DNA of 64,000 nucleotides from Streptomyces cathayae. Its GTDB lineage: Bacteria > Actinomycetota > Actinomycetes > Streptomycetales > Streptomycetaceae. Under the pieces are notes generated by a model. It was not told the origin of the DNA. It saw only the letters and a program-made list of their open reading frames with translations, and searched no databases. The translations under genes were made by a program, and so were the position numbers. Below are positions 46,609 to 56,161 of this stretch, one piece after another. Each line of letters begins with the position of its first letter. Position 1 is the first letter of the stretch. Where the stretch lies: the NCBI RefSeq assembly GCF_029760955.1, contig NZ_CP121682.1:7400555-7464554 (forward strand), given 5' to 3'.

Positions 46609-48883
46609 ACCCCGCTGTCACCCGATCATGCAGCAGTCCCGATTGGCCAGCCGCTCGCGGGCATACCGGCTGACATACATCTCGGTGTACTGCGCGTCCA
46701 CCGGCATCGGGCCGCTGCCCATACTGGCCAGTACCGCCTCCACCGGGCGTAGATTGCGGGCGGCCAGCCGGGTCACATACGAACCCGTCGACTCTCCTTG
46801 CAAAAACCGCAAACCCAGGTGCATCCGGCGCCGTCCCAACAACGGGTCCCGCCCCGTCATGGCACCCTCCCCACGCAGCGTCCGGCCGGCCAACTCCCTC
46901 ATCTAACTCCGACCGAACCCCGCCGGCCGCCACCGACCAACCATCTGAACAAAACCGGCACCCGCCCGACCCCGGCGCTGATCACATATCGCGCCCACCA
47001 GGTCAACCATGGCCATCTCCGGTCGGAACCGCCCGAGCGCCGGAGCACCTGCCACACTGCCCCGAGGAAGAAGCACGCGGCCCCTGGGCCCGCAGGCACC
47101 GAGTTCGGCCGAGAGGGAATCGGAGCGCCGCATGTCTGGCCGTGCTCAACTGCGCCCCCACCAGGAAGAGGCCATCGAAGCGGGAGCGCATGCCCTCCTG
47201 CACCGACGACTGCCCGCCGCAACCATCGTCGCCGCCTGCGGCACCGGTAAAACCCTCATCGGCAAGCGCATCGCCGAACACTTCGCACCCCGCGGCCCCG
47301 TCCTCGTGGTCGTCCCCACCCTCGACCTGCTGACACAGACCGCAGCCCGCTGGCTCGCAGACGACGGCTTCGACCAGCTCATCGGCGTGTGCTCACTGCC
47401 CGGCGTGTACGACCGCAGGCTTCGCGGCCATCTCGCGCTCATCTCCAGCCCCCAGGCACTGGCGAGCCGCGTCGCCTGCGGCGGCCGCACCGCCGTCTTC
47501 GCCACCTACGACTCCCTGCCCACACTGGTCCGGGCCCACCAATCCCACCACCTGCCCAAGTGGGCCTTTGCCCTGGCCGACGAAGCCCACCGCACCAGCG
47601 GCAACTGGGACAAACAATGGGGACTCATCCACGACGACCGCGCCGTCCCTGCCGCGCACCGGCTCTACATGACCGCAACCCCCCGCAACTGGCGCATCCC
47701 CGCCCGGCCACGGCAGGCACACCCCCGCCTCGTGCGACTCGCCTCCATGGACGACCCCACCGTCTATCACCTCAGCCTGGCCGACGCCATCGAGCGCGGC
47801 ATCCTCGCTGAATACCAGCTCGTCATCCCCGAAGTCCGAGACCGCGGACTCCTCGACGTCCTCCACACGGACCGGCCCACCCCGCACCTGGACGGCCTGC
47901 GTCTGGCAACGATGCAGGCGATGCTGCTGACCGCCATGGCCGAACACGACGTCCGCACCATCCTCACCTTTCACGGCCGTATTGCCGCCGCCCGCGGCTT
48001 CGCCGACTCCCTGCCCGAAACCGCCCACGCCCTCGCCGACCACACCGGCATCCGCAACCCCTGGGCACGCGCCCTGTACACCGGCCAGCCGCCCTGGCAA
48101 CGCCACGCCTACCTCCGCGAGTTCACCCACTTCTCCCCCTCACCCCCGGCAGCGCCGCCGACCGTCATGACGGCGCCGTCCTGTCCAGCGTGCGGGTGCT
48201 GTGCGAAGGCGTCGACGCCCCCGACACCGACGGCATCTTCATCGCCGACCCCTGCCGCAGCCCCGTCAAGATCGCACAGACCATCGGACGAGCCCTGCGC
48301 AAACCCCCCGGCCAGGCCAAACGCGCCTCGATTTTCCTCCCCGTCTACCTCGCCCCCAGGCAGAAGCTGCACGAGGCGATGGAGTCCTCCGCCTTCTCCG
48401 ACTTCTGGGCCTTCTTCAACGGCCTGGCCGTCTACGACAGCAAGCTCCACGAGCGCTTCAGCAGCCACAAGAAGCGGCGGCTGCAACCCGTCCCAGCCCG
48501 CCCCCACCGTGCCGCAGAAGTCAACCGCACCCTGAAACTGCTCACCCACAAACCCCGCAACAACGCCTTCTGGGACAACGGCTGGCACGCCGCCCGGGCC
48601 TTCCACAGCCAGCACGGACACCTGAACGTGCCCAGCGAACACGTCACCAGAAACGGCCTGGCCCTCGGACAATGGATCGGACAGCAACGCTCCCTGTACG
48701 CCGCAGGCGCACTGCCCATCGAACGCATCGCCGCCCTGACCAGCCTGGGCATCTCATGGCCCCACCCGCCCGAGAGCTTCGAACACCACCTCAACCGCGC
48801 AGCAGCCAGCGCCACCCGCCACGGCACCCTCGCGCTCGGCAAACACGCCCACTGAGGTTCCCCCGTTGCTCGGGAGGGGCTGA

Positions 48884-49807
48884 TCAGCTGGTCAGAGCGG
48901 GTTGGCGGGGTTTCAGGTTCACTCGTTCGGACGCTGCCTGCTCGGCGTAGTGCTTCTCTTCGAACTCGACGGGGCTGAGGTAGCCGAGGCGTTTCTGGAT
49001 GCGCCGACTGTTGTAGAACCCGTCGATGTACTCGAAGAGCGCGAGGTTCGCCTCGGCCCGGGTGGCGAAGGTGCGGCCGCGGAGGCCCTCGGTCTTGATG
49101 AGCATCCAGAGGTTCTCCGCCAGGGCGTTGTCGTACGAGTCCCCGACGGAGCCCATGGATGCCTCAATTCCTGCCCGCACCAAGCGTGTTGTGAGCTTCA
49201 CGGACGTGTACTGACAGCCGTGGTCCGCATGGTGAATCAGCTGGCCGGGCTCGACCTCCCGGGACGCGAGGGCGTACTCGAGGGTGGCCAGCACGAGGTC
49301 GGCGTCCGCGTGGGCGGAGGTCTCCCAGGCCACCACCCGACGGGAGAACGCGTCCCTGATCGCCGACAGCCACAAGGGTCCCTCAAGGGTCGAGATCATG
49401 GTGAGGTCGGTGACCCACAGCCGGTTCGGCCTGTCGGCGGTGAAGTCGCGCCTGACCAAATCCGGGGCGAGGTCGGCGTCCCGGTCGCGGCGGGTGAAGC
49501 CCTTGCCCGTCCGGCGAGGACTGATCCCGGCGAGGCCGGCTTCGCGCATGAGCCGTTCGACTCGTTTGCGGCCGACGTAGACGCCTTCGCGCTTCAGGAC
49601 GGCGTGCACGCGGGGCGAGCCGTAGATTCCGCCGGAGTCGGTGTGGATCTGCTGGATCTGCCTGGTCAGCTCGGTGTCCCGGCGGTGCCGTTCGCACGGC
49701 TCCTTCTTCGCCCGGCGCCAGCGGTAGTAGGTGGAGGAAGGGATGTGCAGTTCCCGGAGGGTGGGCTCGACCTCCAGGTTCTCGTGCTCGTCGAGGAGCG
49801 CGGTCAC
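48884..49807 (-). CDS. IS3-family transposase OrfB (catalytic)
   Basis: 307 residues. Opening LLDEHENLEVEPTLRELHIP, SSTYYRWRRAKKEPCERHRR, HTDSGGIYGSPRVHAVLKRE. DDE core: RPNRLWVTDLTMISTLEG (Asp), GQLIHHADHGCQYTSVKLT (Asp) and GDSYDNALAENLWMLIKTEG (Glu), then YNSRRIQKRLGYLSPVEFEE. All catalytic residues are present. The start overlaps the orfA stop (GTGA); a TTTTTTC run near the end of orfA may serve the usual frameshift that makes an OrfAB fusion. Confidence 0.93.
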   Translation of the reverse strand: MTALLDEHENLEVEPTLRELHIPSSTYYRWRRAKKEPCERHRRDTELTRQIQQIHTDSGGIYGSPRVHAVLKREGVYVGRKRVERLMREAGLAGISPRRTGKGFTRRDRDADLAPDLVRRDFTADRPNRLWVTDLTMISTLEGPLWLSAIRDAFSRRVVAWETSAHADADLVLATLEYALASREVEPGQLIHHADHGCQYTSVKLTTRLVRAGIEASMGSVGDSYDNALAENLWMLIKTEGLRGRTFATRAEANLALFEYIDGFYNSRRIQKRLGYLSPVEFEEKHYAEQAASERVNLKPRQPALTS

Positions 49808-50112
49808 CTGGGCCGGGTCGGGTCGAGCTGTGCCGCGAAAAAAGCCGAGGCCGTCCGCAGGATCTCGTTGGACCGCTTGAGCTGGGTGTTCTCCTTGCGC
49901 AGCGCGGCCAGCTCGGCGCGTTCGTCGCTGGTGAGCAGGTCGTCGCGTTCGCCGGCGTCGGCCTCGGCCTGGCGGATCCAGCCGCGCAGGGCCTCATGAT
50001 GGACACCGAGTTCCTCGGCCATGCGGCGGATCACGGGCTTCGGCTCCGCAGTGCGGTACATCCGCACCGCGCGCTCACGCAACTCCAGTGGGTATTTCCT
50101 CGGGGCAGGCAT
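49804..50112 (-). CDS. IS3-family transposase OrfA
   Basis: 102 residues, MPAPRKYPLELRERAVRMYR with a helix-turn-helix RRMAEELGVHHEALRGWIRQ and zipper ELAALRKENTQLKRSNEILR. It binds the IS ends. Intact and paired with the downstream orfB. Confidence 0.92.
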   Translation of the reverse strand: MPAPRKYPLELRERAVRMYRTAEPKPVIRRMAEELGVHHEALRGWIRQAEADAGERDDLLTSDERAELAALRKENTQLKRSNEILRTASAFFAAQLDPTRPR

Positions 50113-50774
50113 CAGCAGGGCTCCTCTCTGTGAGTCCTACCTGACCTGCTGTCACCATTCTCCGCATCTCGGGGGAACCTCACACAGCGGCGACCGCCGA
50201 ATCGCCGCCTGGCTGGAGACCATGCGACGCCGCGCCGACACCGGCCAGCTCGCCCCCGCCCGCATCGCCTCCCTCCAAGCAGTCGACCCCTTCTGGAACC
50301 CACCCTGGAGCCTGCGCTGGCAGTACACCTACGTCCAGATCCGACGCCGCCTGACCAGCAGCGACTGGCGATGCGCTTACCACCGCCCCGCCGACCGCGA
50401 CTCATCCTGGGACACCTGGCTGGATCGCCAGATCAACGACCACCACCTCCTCGACTCCCAGCAGAACACCTGCTGGATGCCCTCACCCGCGCATGCCCCG
50501 ACGCCCACCCCCACAGCATGCTTCTCACCCGGCCCGCCAACGTACGCGCCCGCGCCTTCAACCGCGGACTGCGAGCCGCCCGCCAGTACCACGCCCGCCA
50601 CGGCCACCTGCAGGTGCCGGCCGACCACGCCGAAGACCTCGACGGCACACCTGTCCGCCTCGGCGCCTGGCTGCTACGCCGCCACCGCGACCGTGCACAG
50701 CTGACCCCCGAGCAGCAGACCGCGCTCGAAGTCCTCGGATTCCACACACTGCCCGTCTTCCTGGCCCCCGCCCC

Positions 50775-51401
50775 CTACGACGCCGCGGCATGACCCCCTA
50801 CGTGCCCGGCAGCAGGCCGGTCAGCCACCAGGCTCAGGCCCGCAGCACCGCCGACCACGGCCACGGCATCGGCAACCGAATACAACACCCGGCCACCGCG
50901 CCTACGCCGCTGAACCCGCTCCTGCCCCACGAGCGCCTCCAGTGCCCGCCGCATGGCCGGCTCCTTGAGCCTCCGGCCCGGATGGGCCCGGCGCAGTACA
51001 GCGGTCACCTCGCTGGAGGACAGTGGCCTGGCCTGACACCGCAGTTCCTCAACGATCAGCTCCCGCAGCTTCGGCTCCTTGGCCGCGGCCAGGCCAGCAG
51101 ACGGCCTCACTGCCGACCCTCGCGGCCCGGACGCCGCGTCGCCCAGCGCACTGGCACCGGCAAAGGCGGCCGGGCCATGAGCAACGACGGTGCCACTGTC
51201 TGCCACCGCCAGCGTCGTCAGCTCCTGCTGCATACGCGTCAGCCACGCGTGTTCTCTGTCCAGGGCCCGCAGCCGGCGGTGTAGCGTAGCGAACTCCTCT
51301 TCGATCCGCTGGCGTTCCACCGCAACGCCTTCCAGGTCAGCCGCCAGCATGGCTGTGTACCGGGCACGCAACGACGAGGACACCACGACGGGTTCTGGCA
51401 T
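50775..51401 (-). CDS. Coiled-coil plus winged-helix DNA-binding protein
   Basis: 208 residues; GGAGGG precedes the chosen ATG. Residues 10-65 are a coiled coil (DLEGVAVERQRIEEEFATLH, RRLRALDREHAWLTRMQQEL), an Ala/Pro linker follows, and residues 115-180 resemble a winged helix (PKLRELIVEELRCQARPLSS, SEVTAVLRRAHPGRRLKEPA, MRRALEALVGQERVQRRRRG). The same layout occurs in the protein at 56162-56773, so they are probably paralogous arm-specific regulators. Its 3' end overlaps the end of the helicase gene on the other strand by 19 bases. Confidence 0.7.
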   Translation of the reverse strand: MPEPVVVSSSLRARYTAMLAADLEGVAVERQRIEEEFATLHRRLRALDREHAWLTRMQQELTTLAVADSGTVVAHGPAAFAGASALGDAASGPRGSAVRPSAGLAAAKEPKLRELIVEELRCQARPLSSSEVTAVLRRAHPGRRLKEPAMRRALEALVGQERVQRRRRGGRVLYSVADAVAVVGGAAGLSLVADRPAAGHVGGHAAAS

Positions 51402-51862
51402 GAATCCGCCCTCCACCACATCAGACGAGGCCGTCCCCGACGTTATCGACGCATCTTGCACTGCCCCCTGAAAGCCCGCAACGAACCGGTATCCGTCCAC
51501 AACAGCTCGCTCCTGAAACAAATCCGTCCTCGACACGACCACCATCAGACGCAGATGACGCGTTGAGGACCGCACGAGTCTCGTTCATGCTGCCGACCTA
51601 CTGGGGTAGGGCCGCGTAGCTGCCCTACGCGGCGGCAGCTACCGCCACATGCAGATTGCTACTTCTGCGGTACAGCACAGTGACCGATACCGACGCAACG
51701 GCCGGACACCTTCGCACAGTTCCCGGCACTTGTCCGCGTGGCGGTATGTCCGCTCCACAGAGCAAGCCGCGACTGCCGCAGAGACCCCGCGTTTCCCCAT
51801 GTGGTCGGTGCGGTCTCTCAGCGCCGTTGTGCAGCAGTGTTCCGGTGGGGGCGTGGCAGGGT
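51402..51862. other. Gene-free region with overlapping hairpins
   Basis: No coding frame. At 51612-51642 two inverted repeats overlap: CCGCGTAG with CTACGCGG, and GTAGCTGCC with GGCAGCTAC. They cannot form together, as in an attenuator or bidirectional terminator. The region is the 3' flank of the 649-residue gene and the 5' flank of the coiled-coil gene. Confidence 0.5.
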
Positions 51863-53812
51863 TTATCGGCTGCCCGGCGGCTTCGGCCACGGGACTCCCG
51901 CGGCGGCTGCGTCCAGCAGGTCGCCCAGACGCAGCCAGGCGGTGGGCCCGGATTGGGTGGCGGGGCAGGCCGCGAAGCGGCCCCAGGCGTCCTGGTCGGT
52001 GCCCAGGGCCTCGCGTACGGTGGCGACCACCGCAGGGTGCGCGGTTCCGTGGCGGTCGCTCCGGGCGCGCAGCGCCGACCAGGCTGGCAGGGCACGCACG
52101 AGTGCAGGGCCGGCCTCCGGTCCAGCCAGGACCAGGCGGGTCCAGGCCTCACGCCAGGAGGGTCCGCCTCCGAGGTTCGTGCGCAGACGCTCGGTGAGAG
52201 GAAGCAACACCGTGTCGGGGGAGCTGTGGCGGCGCAGCACTTCCTCGAAGTCGTCGTGGGACCGGTATCCGCTGGCGGCGCAGGAGAGAAGGGCCTTCTC
52301 CACGAGAGAGTCGTCGCCGGCATGCCGGTCCAGGTAGTCACTCAGCGCCTGCGTCTGGATGCGGGCCAGGTCGCGCACGGCCATTTCGTCCGGGGCTCCG
52401 AGCGCGGTCCAGCGGCGGTCCGCGCCGGCTGCGGGGGCAGGATCGGCGAGGACACGCTCGATTGTGCCGAGGATCTCCTGGAGCTCGCCTCGCTCGTCAT
52501 GACGTGGCTGGAGACCTGAGCGGCGATATCTCAGCCGCTCGCGCGCGTCGCGGACGATGGGAAGGACCCCGGCCTTGATGTCCTCGGTGATGGTCGGAAG
52601 GCGCAGCACCATGTCGCGGACCCAGGCCACCTCGCGCGCGGTTATCCCCCAAGAGCGCTTCTTAGGCTCCCAGTACGGCAGGGCGCGGGCGGCGGTCTTG
52701 GCGAACTGCGCGGCGAGGTCGGTGAGCATAGCGGTGGACGCCTGCCAATGGACAGGCCGGTATCCGTCTTTGGCCTGCGTGGGGTTGAGGAGGTGGCGCC
52801 AGGTCCCTGAGGCCGCGCGCTGTACCCAGGTGACGGGGGCGCAGCACCCCATGTCGAGCAGCGTGGTGCTCTTACAGCGCAGGGCATGGTGGAAGGGCAC
52901 CTGCTCCTCGTCCGTAAGGGCGGACAGGTCCGTGGCGAAGTGGTCCAGGACCTGCTGCTCGTCCGATCCGGCGCGGAGCATGCGGCAGCCCCGGGCCAGC
53001 AGCACCTCGAAGGAGAAACGCTCAAGGTCGGCCTTGGCGAGCTCGGCCAGCAGCGCTGGTTCGACGGCCCATGGCAGACTGCCGAGCAGCTCGTCGCAGA
53101 TCACCCGCTCAGCGTCGGTGCCGACAGCCCACGCTATGAGCTCCCGGTGACGCTGCGGGTGCCGGTCGAGCACCTGACGCCACATGCTCTGCCACGCTTC
53201 GTAAGCCTGTTTGTACTGCTTCCACTCGTCGCCGGTGTCGGATCCCTCGCCCACTTCTTCGGGGTCAGGCACGGTGGGCAGCGTGTCCCGAGCGGCTTCG
53301 AACACCAGAGTGTGCAACGGGCCTTGCCGGAGTACGGTCTGGGGCGGAGTCGGCTTTTGGAGCAGCTGCGCAGTCATGGGCAGCGGTGCGCCGCTGCGGG
53401 TACGCAGCTCCGCAGCGACCGCGGCGGCGAGGCATTCACCAGCACGCGGCGTCCCGAGCAAGCCCAACTGATCGATGGTGCATCGCCTGAGCGTTTGCTC
53501 CCGCAGGGAGGTCGGGCACGACGGGTGCTCGAGGGCGGCCGCGACCAGTCCCGGCCGCGGACCGAAGCCAGACGGATCCGCTTCGGCCTCTGGACCTGCC
53601 GCCACGGCTGCCTCCAGAAGCCATGAAGGTGCCTCTTGCGCATACGGGCCCGACAGCAGAGCTTCCATGAGGACTGACTGGTCGTACCGAGGCTGCGCCG
53701 TCCCGACCTGCTGTGTCGCCAGTTGCACCACAGGGTCGTCCGGGCCGCAGGCGGCCATTGCAGTAAGGAGAAATTCCAAGGGGAGCACAATGCTGGAATC
53801 TTGGCCGGTCAC
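51863..53812 (-). CDS. Large hypothetical protein, helical repeat character
   Basis: 649 residues in one clean frame. Leu/Ala-rich helices recur throughout (LPLEFLLTAMAACGPDDPVV, CPTSLREQTLRRCTIDQLGL, VICDELLGSLPWAVEPALLA, LARIQTQALSDYLDRHAGDD), giving a HEAT-like or armadillo-like impression. WKQYKQAYEAWQSMWRQVLD is a tryptophan-rich segment. No enzyme motif, membrane helix or signal peptide. The repeated PTLREQ-like openings suggest a scaffold. It is upstream of the coiled-coil DNA-binding protein on the same strand. I do not know the function. Confidence 0.75.
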   Translation of the reverse strand: MTGQDSSIVLPLEFLLTAMAACGPDDPVVQLATQQVGTAQPRYDQSVLMEALLSGPYAQEAPSWLLEAAVAAGPEAEADPSGFGPRPGLVAAALEHPSCPTSLREQTLRRCTIDQLGLLGTPRAGECLAAAVAAELRTRSGAPLPMTAQLLQKPTPPQTVLRQGPLHTLVFEAARDTLPTVPDPEEVGEGSDTGDEWKQYKQAYEAWQSMWRQVLDRHPQRHRELIAWAVGTDAERVICDELLGSLPWAVEPALLAELAKADLERFSFEVLLARGCRMLRAGSDEQQVLDHFATDLSALTDEEQVPFHHALRCKSTTLLDMGCCAPVTWVQRAASGTWRHLLNPTQAKDGYRPVHWQASTAMLTDLAAQFAKTAARALPYWEPKKRSWGITAREVAWVRDMVLRLPTITEDIKAGVLPIVRDARERLRYRRSGLQPRHDERGELQEILGTIERVLADPAPAAGADRRWTALGAPDEMAVRDLARIQTQALSDYLDRHAGDDSLVEKALLSCAASGYRSHDDFEEVLRRHSSPDTVLLPLTERLRTNLGGGPSWREAWTRLVLAGPEAGPALVRALPAWSALRARSDRHGTAHPAVVATVREALGTDQDAWGRFAACPATQSGPTAWLRLGDLLDAAAAGVPWPKPPGSR

Positions 53813-54047
53813 GGGTTCTTCTCCGTCGCATCTTGTAGGGCTGCTCGGTCGGCATGCTGCCGTACGTCACCGACATTGGCTGCGCTGGCACCGGCGCAGC
53901 CGCGCTGCGCGGTCCGCTGCCTTGCTTTCAGGCCCTGATGTAGGAGGCGTCCGCCTGACCTCATTCCGCTGAAGCGTCCGGTTGCCGACTGGCCCCGGCC
54001 CCATGAGCTGCTGACTTTGATACGCGTGCGGCGTGAGATCCCGGAGA

Positions 54048-55073
54048 CTATCGCCCGGGCCGGGTCCTGCACTGGAACGCGGCGCGGCCTTCTCCGACGG
54101 AGTCGGTCGAGCACAGGGACCACAGGCTACGCAGACTGTCTACCAGCAGCTGGGCGGGACGCGATCCCGGAGGGTGCGCCCGGCGCGCGGTGGTCCATTC
54201 CACGAGCATGCGGCCCGCCATGCGGGCCATCCCGGCAGAGTTCACATCGAAGTGGCGGTAGCGCCCCTCCGACGCCATGTGCCACATAGCGTCCAGAGAC
54301 TCTCGCACCTGCTCCCGCAGGGACTGCAACTCCTCGTCGGCCAAGGCCAGGAAGGTATCAAGCCGCTCCATGCCGGACGTTTCGCTGCGCTCTGCGAGCT
54401 GTTCGCTGTGACAGTGCGCTGCGAGCAGCCACGCTGCCCGGGACCGCTCGGGCGGTCCGGCGAACGCCATGGCTGCGCGCAGGTCCGCCATGAACACGCT
54501 GTCGTGCGTCGGCAAGGCCGGCGCGTTCAGCCAGATGAGCACGCCGCAGACGCGTTCGTCGAGCTCGGCGCGCGATGCTGTCGCCAGGTCGCGGCGGCGT
54601 CGGAGATTGTCTCTCATCTGCTGGACGGCCGCTTGGTTCTCCATGTCCAGAAAGGCTGCGGCTTCTGCCCAGTTGTACCAGGGTTCCTCCTGGCCGCGGT
54701 GCTCCGCCGGGATGCGCTCCAATGCCTCATTGTCTCGTTTCCGGGCCATGCTGTACTGAGGGAAATAGGCCTTAAGCAGGGCTGCGCGCACGGGATCGAA
54801 GGGCACCGGCACCTCGTTGAAGAACGCCAGAAGTGCCAGGTCGTCGTTGGTTCTGCACAGCGGAGCACATACCAGGAGCCCTGCAACGAGGGCGGCTGTC
54901 TCCGGTGGGTAGACCTTGGTGTTGCCGATCTCCAACTGCGTGTCCGGTCCAGGCCGGGGGATCAGCCCGGCCGTGCGCCACCGTTCCAGTTGGTAGGGGC
55001 TCAGCTTCAGGCCGGATGCGGCTGTGATTCGGATCAAGTGGCGGTCTGCCGCACTGGGTTGAGTTCTCACCAT
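54048..55073 (-). CDS. MerR-like DNA-binding hypothetical protein
   Basis: 341 residues. The chosen ATG gives MVRTQPSAADRHLIRITAAS, then GLKLSPYQLERWRTAGLIPR, a MerR-like helix-turn-helix (the WRTAGLI turn), and NTKVYPPETAALVAGLLVCA. The rest is helical with YNWAEAAAFLDMENQAAVQQ and a long C-terminal ALADEELQSLREQVRESLDA. A frame extension upstream to 55412 exists but is not protein-like. No effector motif recognised. It lies upstream of the 649-residue gene and shares a 305-bp gap with a divergent small gene. Confidence 0.7.
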   Translation of the reverse strand: MVRTQPSAADRHLIRITAASGLKLSPYQLERWRTAGLIPRPGPDTQLEIGNTKVYPPETAALVAGLLVCAPLCRTNDDLALLAFFNEVPVPFDPVRAALLKAYFPQYSMARKRDNEALERIPAEHRGQEEPWYNWAEAAAFLDMENQAAVQQMRDNLRRRRDLATASRAELDERVCGVLIWLNAPALPTHDSVFMADLRAAMAFAGPPERSRAAWLLAAHCHSEQLAERSETSGMERLDTFLALADEELQSLREQVRESLDAMWHMASEGRYRHFDVNSAGMARMAGRMLVEWTTARRAHPPGSRPAQLLVDSLRSLWSLCSTDSVGEGRAAFQCRTRPGR

Positions 55074-55378
55074 AGGCTCAACGTACGGAAGGGCGTTCCG
55101 AAGTCCTCGTAAGTGAGCGCGGGGCGCTGGACGTTCGCGGCTTCGAGCCGGGTCGGGGAATGTCGTGTTGCCGCAGCGGGCGGGGATGGCATGCCCTGTG
55201 ACAGGCGGGGCGGCGTGGCCGCCTGCTCGATCCGGCGCAGACAGCACGCTGGGCCCGATGTACCTGCCCGGCCCCAAAAGAAACGAAAAGAAATCAAACA
55301 AAGTCAAGCCATCATGCATTGTGATGAATCGGCGGTAATGGGTGGCGACCTCGCGGCTGACCTCCCCATCCTTGGACG
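55074..55378. promoter_or_regulatory. Divergent control region with an AT-rich pocket
   Basis: Between the MerR-like gene and the divergent gene. At 55265-55335 the sequence is unusually A-rich for this replicon (AAAAGAAACGAAAAGAAATC) and includes the small inverted repeat CATCA-N7-TGATG. It could hold divergent promoters or a protein-binding site. Confidence 0.4.
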
Positions 55379-55894
55379 GTGACCACATATCCGGGTACGC
55401 CCCGTGAAGCACTCCAGCTGCCCGCCATCAACCTCAGCGTGACCCATGTCGGCCTGGATACCTCACGCCTCGGGAACGTCCGACAGCAAGGCCGCCAGAC
55501 GGAGATCACACTCAACAGAACCCGAGCCGTCCTGATCGCCCTGAACGCCGTCGGCGGCGCCGAACAGGTCCGGCAGCTGAACGAATTTTTTGCCTGGCCC
55601 CTATGGCGAGGAGCGGCCATCCCGTCGGTCAGCCCCGAGTGGACGGCAGTTTTCAGCACCGCAGCCAGAGCCCTGGAGGGCATCCACGGTGCCGCTCCTC
55701 AAGAAGGCAAACCGATGATCATCCGCCCTGCGGTCTGCGACCGTCTCACCGACGCGATGTGGGAGATGCTGCAGACGCAAAACTGCGTCGTGCTGTGTAC
55801 GGGCGTGGCCGGCGACCCCACTGCACCGCAGCTCGGAGCCGCCGCCAGCGATGGAAGCCTCCACGCCGCCCTTGCACGAGTGATCCTGCACTGA
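55379..55894 (+). CDS. Hypothetical protein
   Basis: 171 residues from GTG (TTYPGTPREALQLPAINLSV). Protein-like blocks: GLDTSRLGNVRQQGRQTEIT, NRTRAVLIALNAVGGAEQVR, WTAVFSTAARALEGIHGAAP, LTDAMWEMLQTQNCVVLCTG. No motif of known function. Divergent from the MerR-like gene, which could regulate it. Confidence 0.5.
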   Translation: MTTYPGTPREALQLPAINLSVTHVGLDTSRLGNVRQQGRQTEITLNRTRAVLIALNAVGGAEQVRQLNEFFAWPLWRGAAIPSVSPEWTAVFSTAARALEGIHGAAPQEGKPMIIRPAVCDRLTDAMWEMLQTQNCVVLCTGVAGDPTAPQLGAAASDGSLHAALARVILH

Positions 55895-56161
55895 CCTGAG
55901 ATTTGCCCGACGATAATCTCAGATCTCCTCGGCCCACTTCGCCATCAGGACGCCGCGGATGACCTGTCTCGGGATGCGCGGCACCCTGCCAGCGTCTCAT
56001 CCGGCATCGATAGCCAGCTCCCATCACCCGGAGAGTAATACATGGGCTGAACTGCCTTTTGTGCCGCGCAGGCTGTTGAGTTGATGGTGCGGCGCGCAAG
56101 GCGAGTCCGGGGCTCGGGTGGCGGCAGACGGAGGCGGGTGACGAAAGAATGCCCCCGTGTT

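Larger units (their letters stand above)
45403..46620 (+). mobile_element. IS3-family element inserted in tniQ
   Basis: The ends are judged from weak inverted repeats (TGAGAGGCGG at the left; on the other strand TGACAGCGGGG at the right) and from the exact points where tniQ sequence stops and resumes. The element carries orfA and a frameshifted orfB. No clear target duplication. Confidence 0.7.
44617..46860 (-). pseudogene. tniQ: TniQ/TnsD-type target selector, split by an insertion sequence
   Basis: N-terminal part (start after GGGGAGGG): MTGRDPLLGRRRMHLGLRFL, QGESTGSYVTRLAARNL, the TniQ opening. The last codons before the IS are DCCMIG. The C-terminal part resumes beyond it as ASQVRCHLSVQQSHLAGRTV, then the zinc motif CSLCAAQRG with WHVCLRHQRW (C-x2-C...C-x2-H) typical of TniQ, and runs to TRHALPSP. 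Direct joining of the two flanks restores the frame, giving roughly 340 residues. It is the first gene of the transposition run. Loss of this selector should block targeted transposition. Confidence 0.8.
48853..50182 (-). mobile_element. Intact IS3-family insertion sequence with 3-bp target duplication
   Basis: The ends match as TGAGGTTCCCCCG at the left and, on the other strand, TGAGGTTCCCCCG at the right (13 of 13). The flanking triplet CAC is present on both sides, the 3-bp duplication expected for IS3 elements. Removing the IS and one CAC restores the helicase frame exactly. Length 1330 bp. Confidence 0.95.
47132..50793 (+). pseudogene. DEAH-box helicase with helicase-associated repeats, split by an IS and frameshifted
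   Basis: Start MSGRAQLRPHQEEAIEAGAH. Walker A is AACGTGKTL (residues 34-42), motif II is LADEAHRTSGNW and motif III MTATPR. The frame slips near 48138 (CTCCCCCTCACC); the next frame continues ADRHDGAVLSSVRVLCEGVD and AQTIGRALRKPPGQ (motif VI). HA repeats follow: WDNGWHAARAFHSQHGHLNV and WPHPPESFEHHLNRA. An IS interrupts at 48853. After it, joining restores KHAH-SGDRRIAAWLETMRRR, then another apparent shift near 50465 leads to FNRGLRAARQYHARHGHLQV, ending at 50793. Rejoined length about 780 residues. Such helicases are frequent on Streptomyces arms and plasmids; their role is not established. Confidence 0.85.

Noticed and set aside
54033-55112. Plus-strand frame opposite the MerR-like gene
   Set aside because: It contains no motif and mirrors the minus-strand gene, which has a recognisable helix-turn-helix and a good start.
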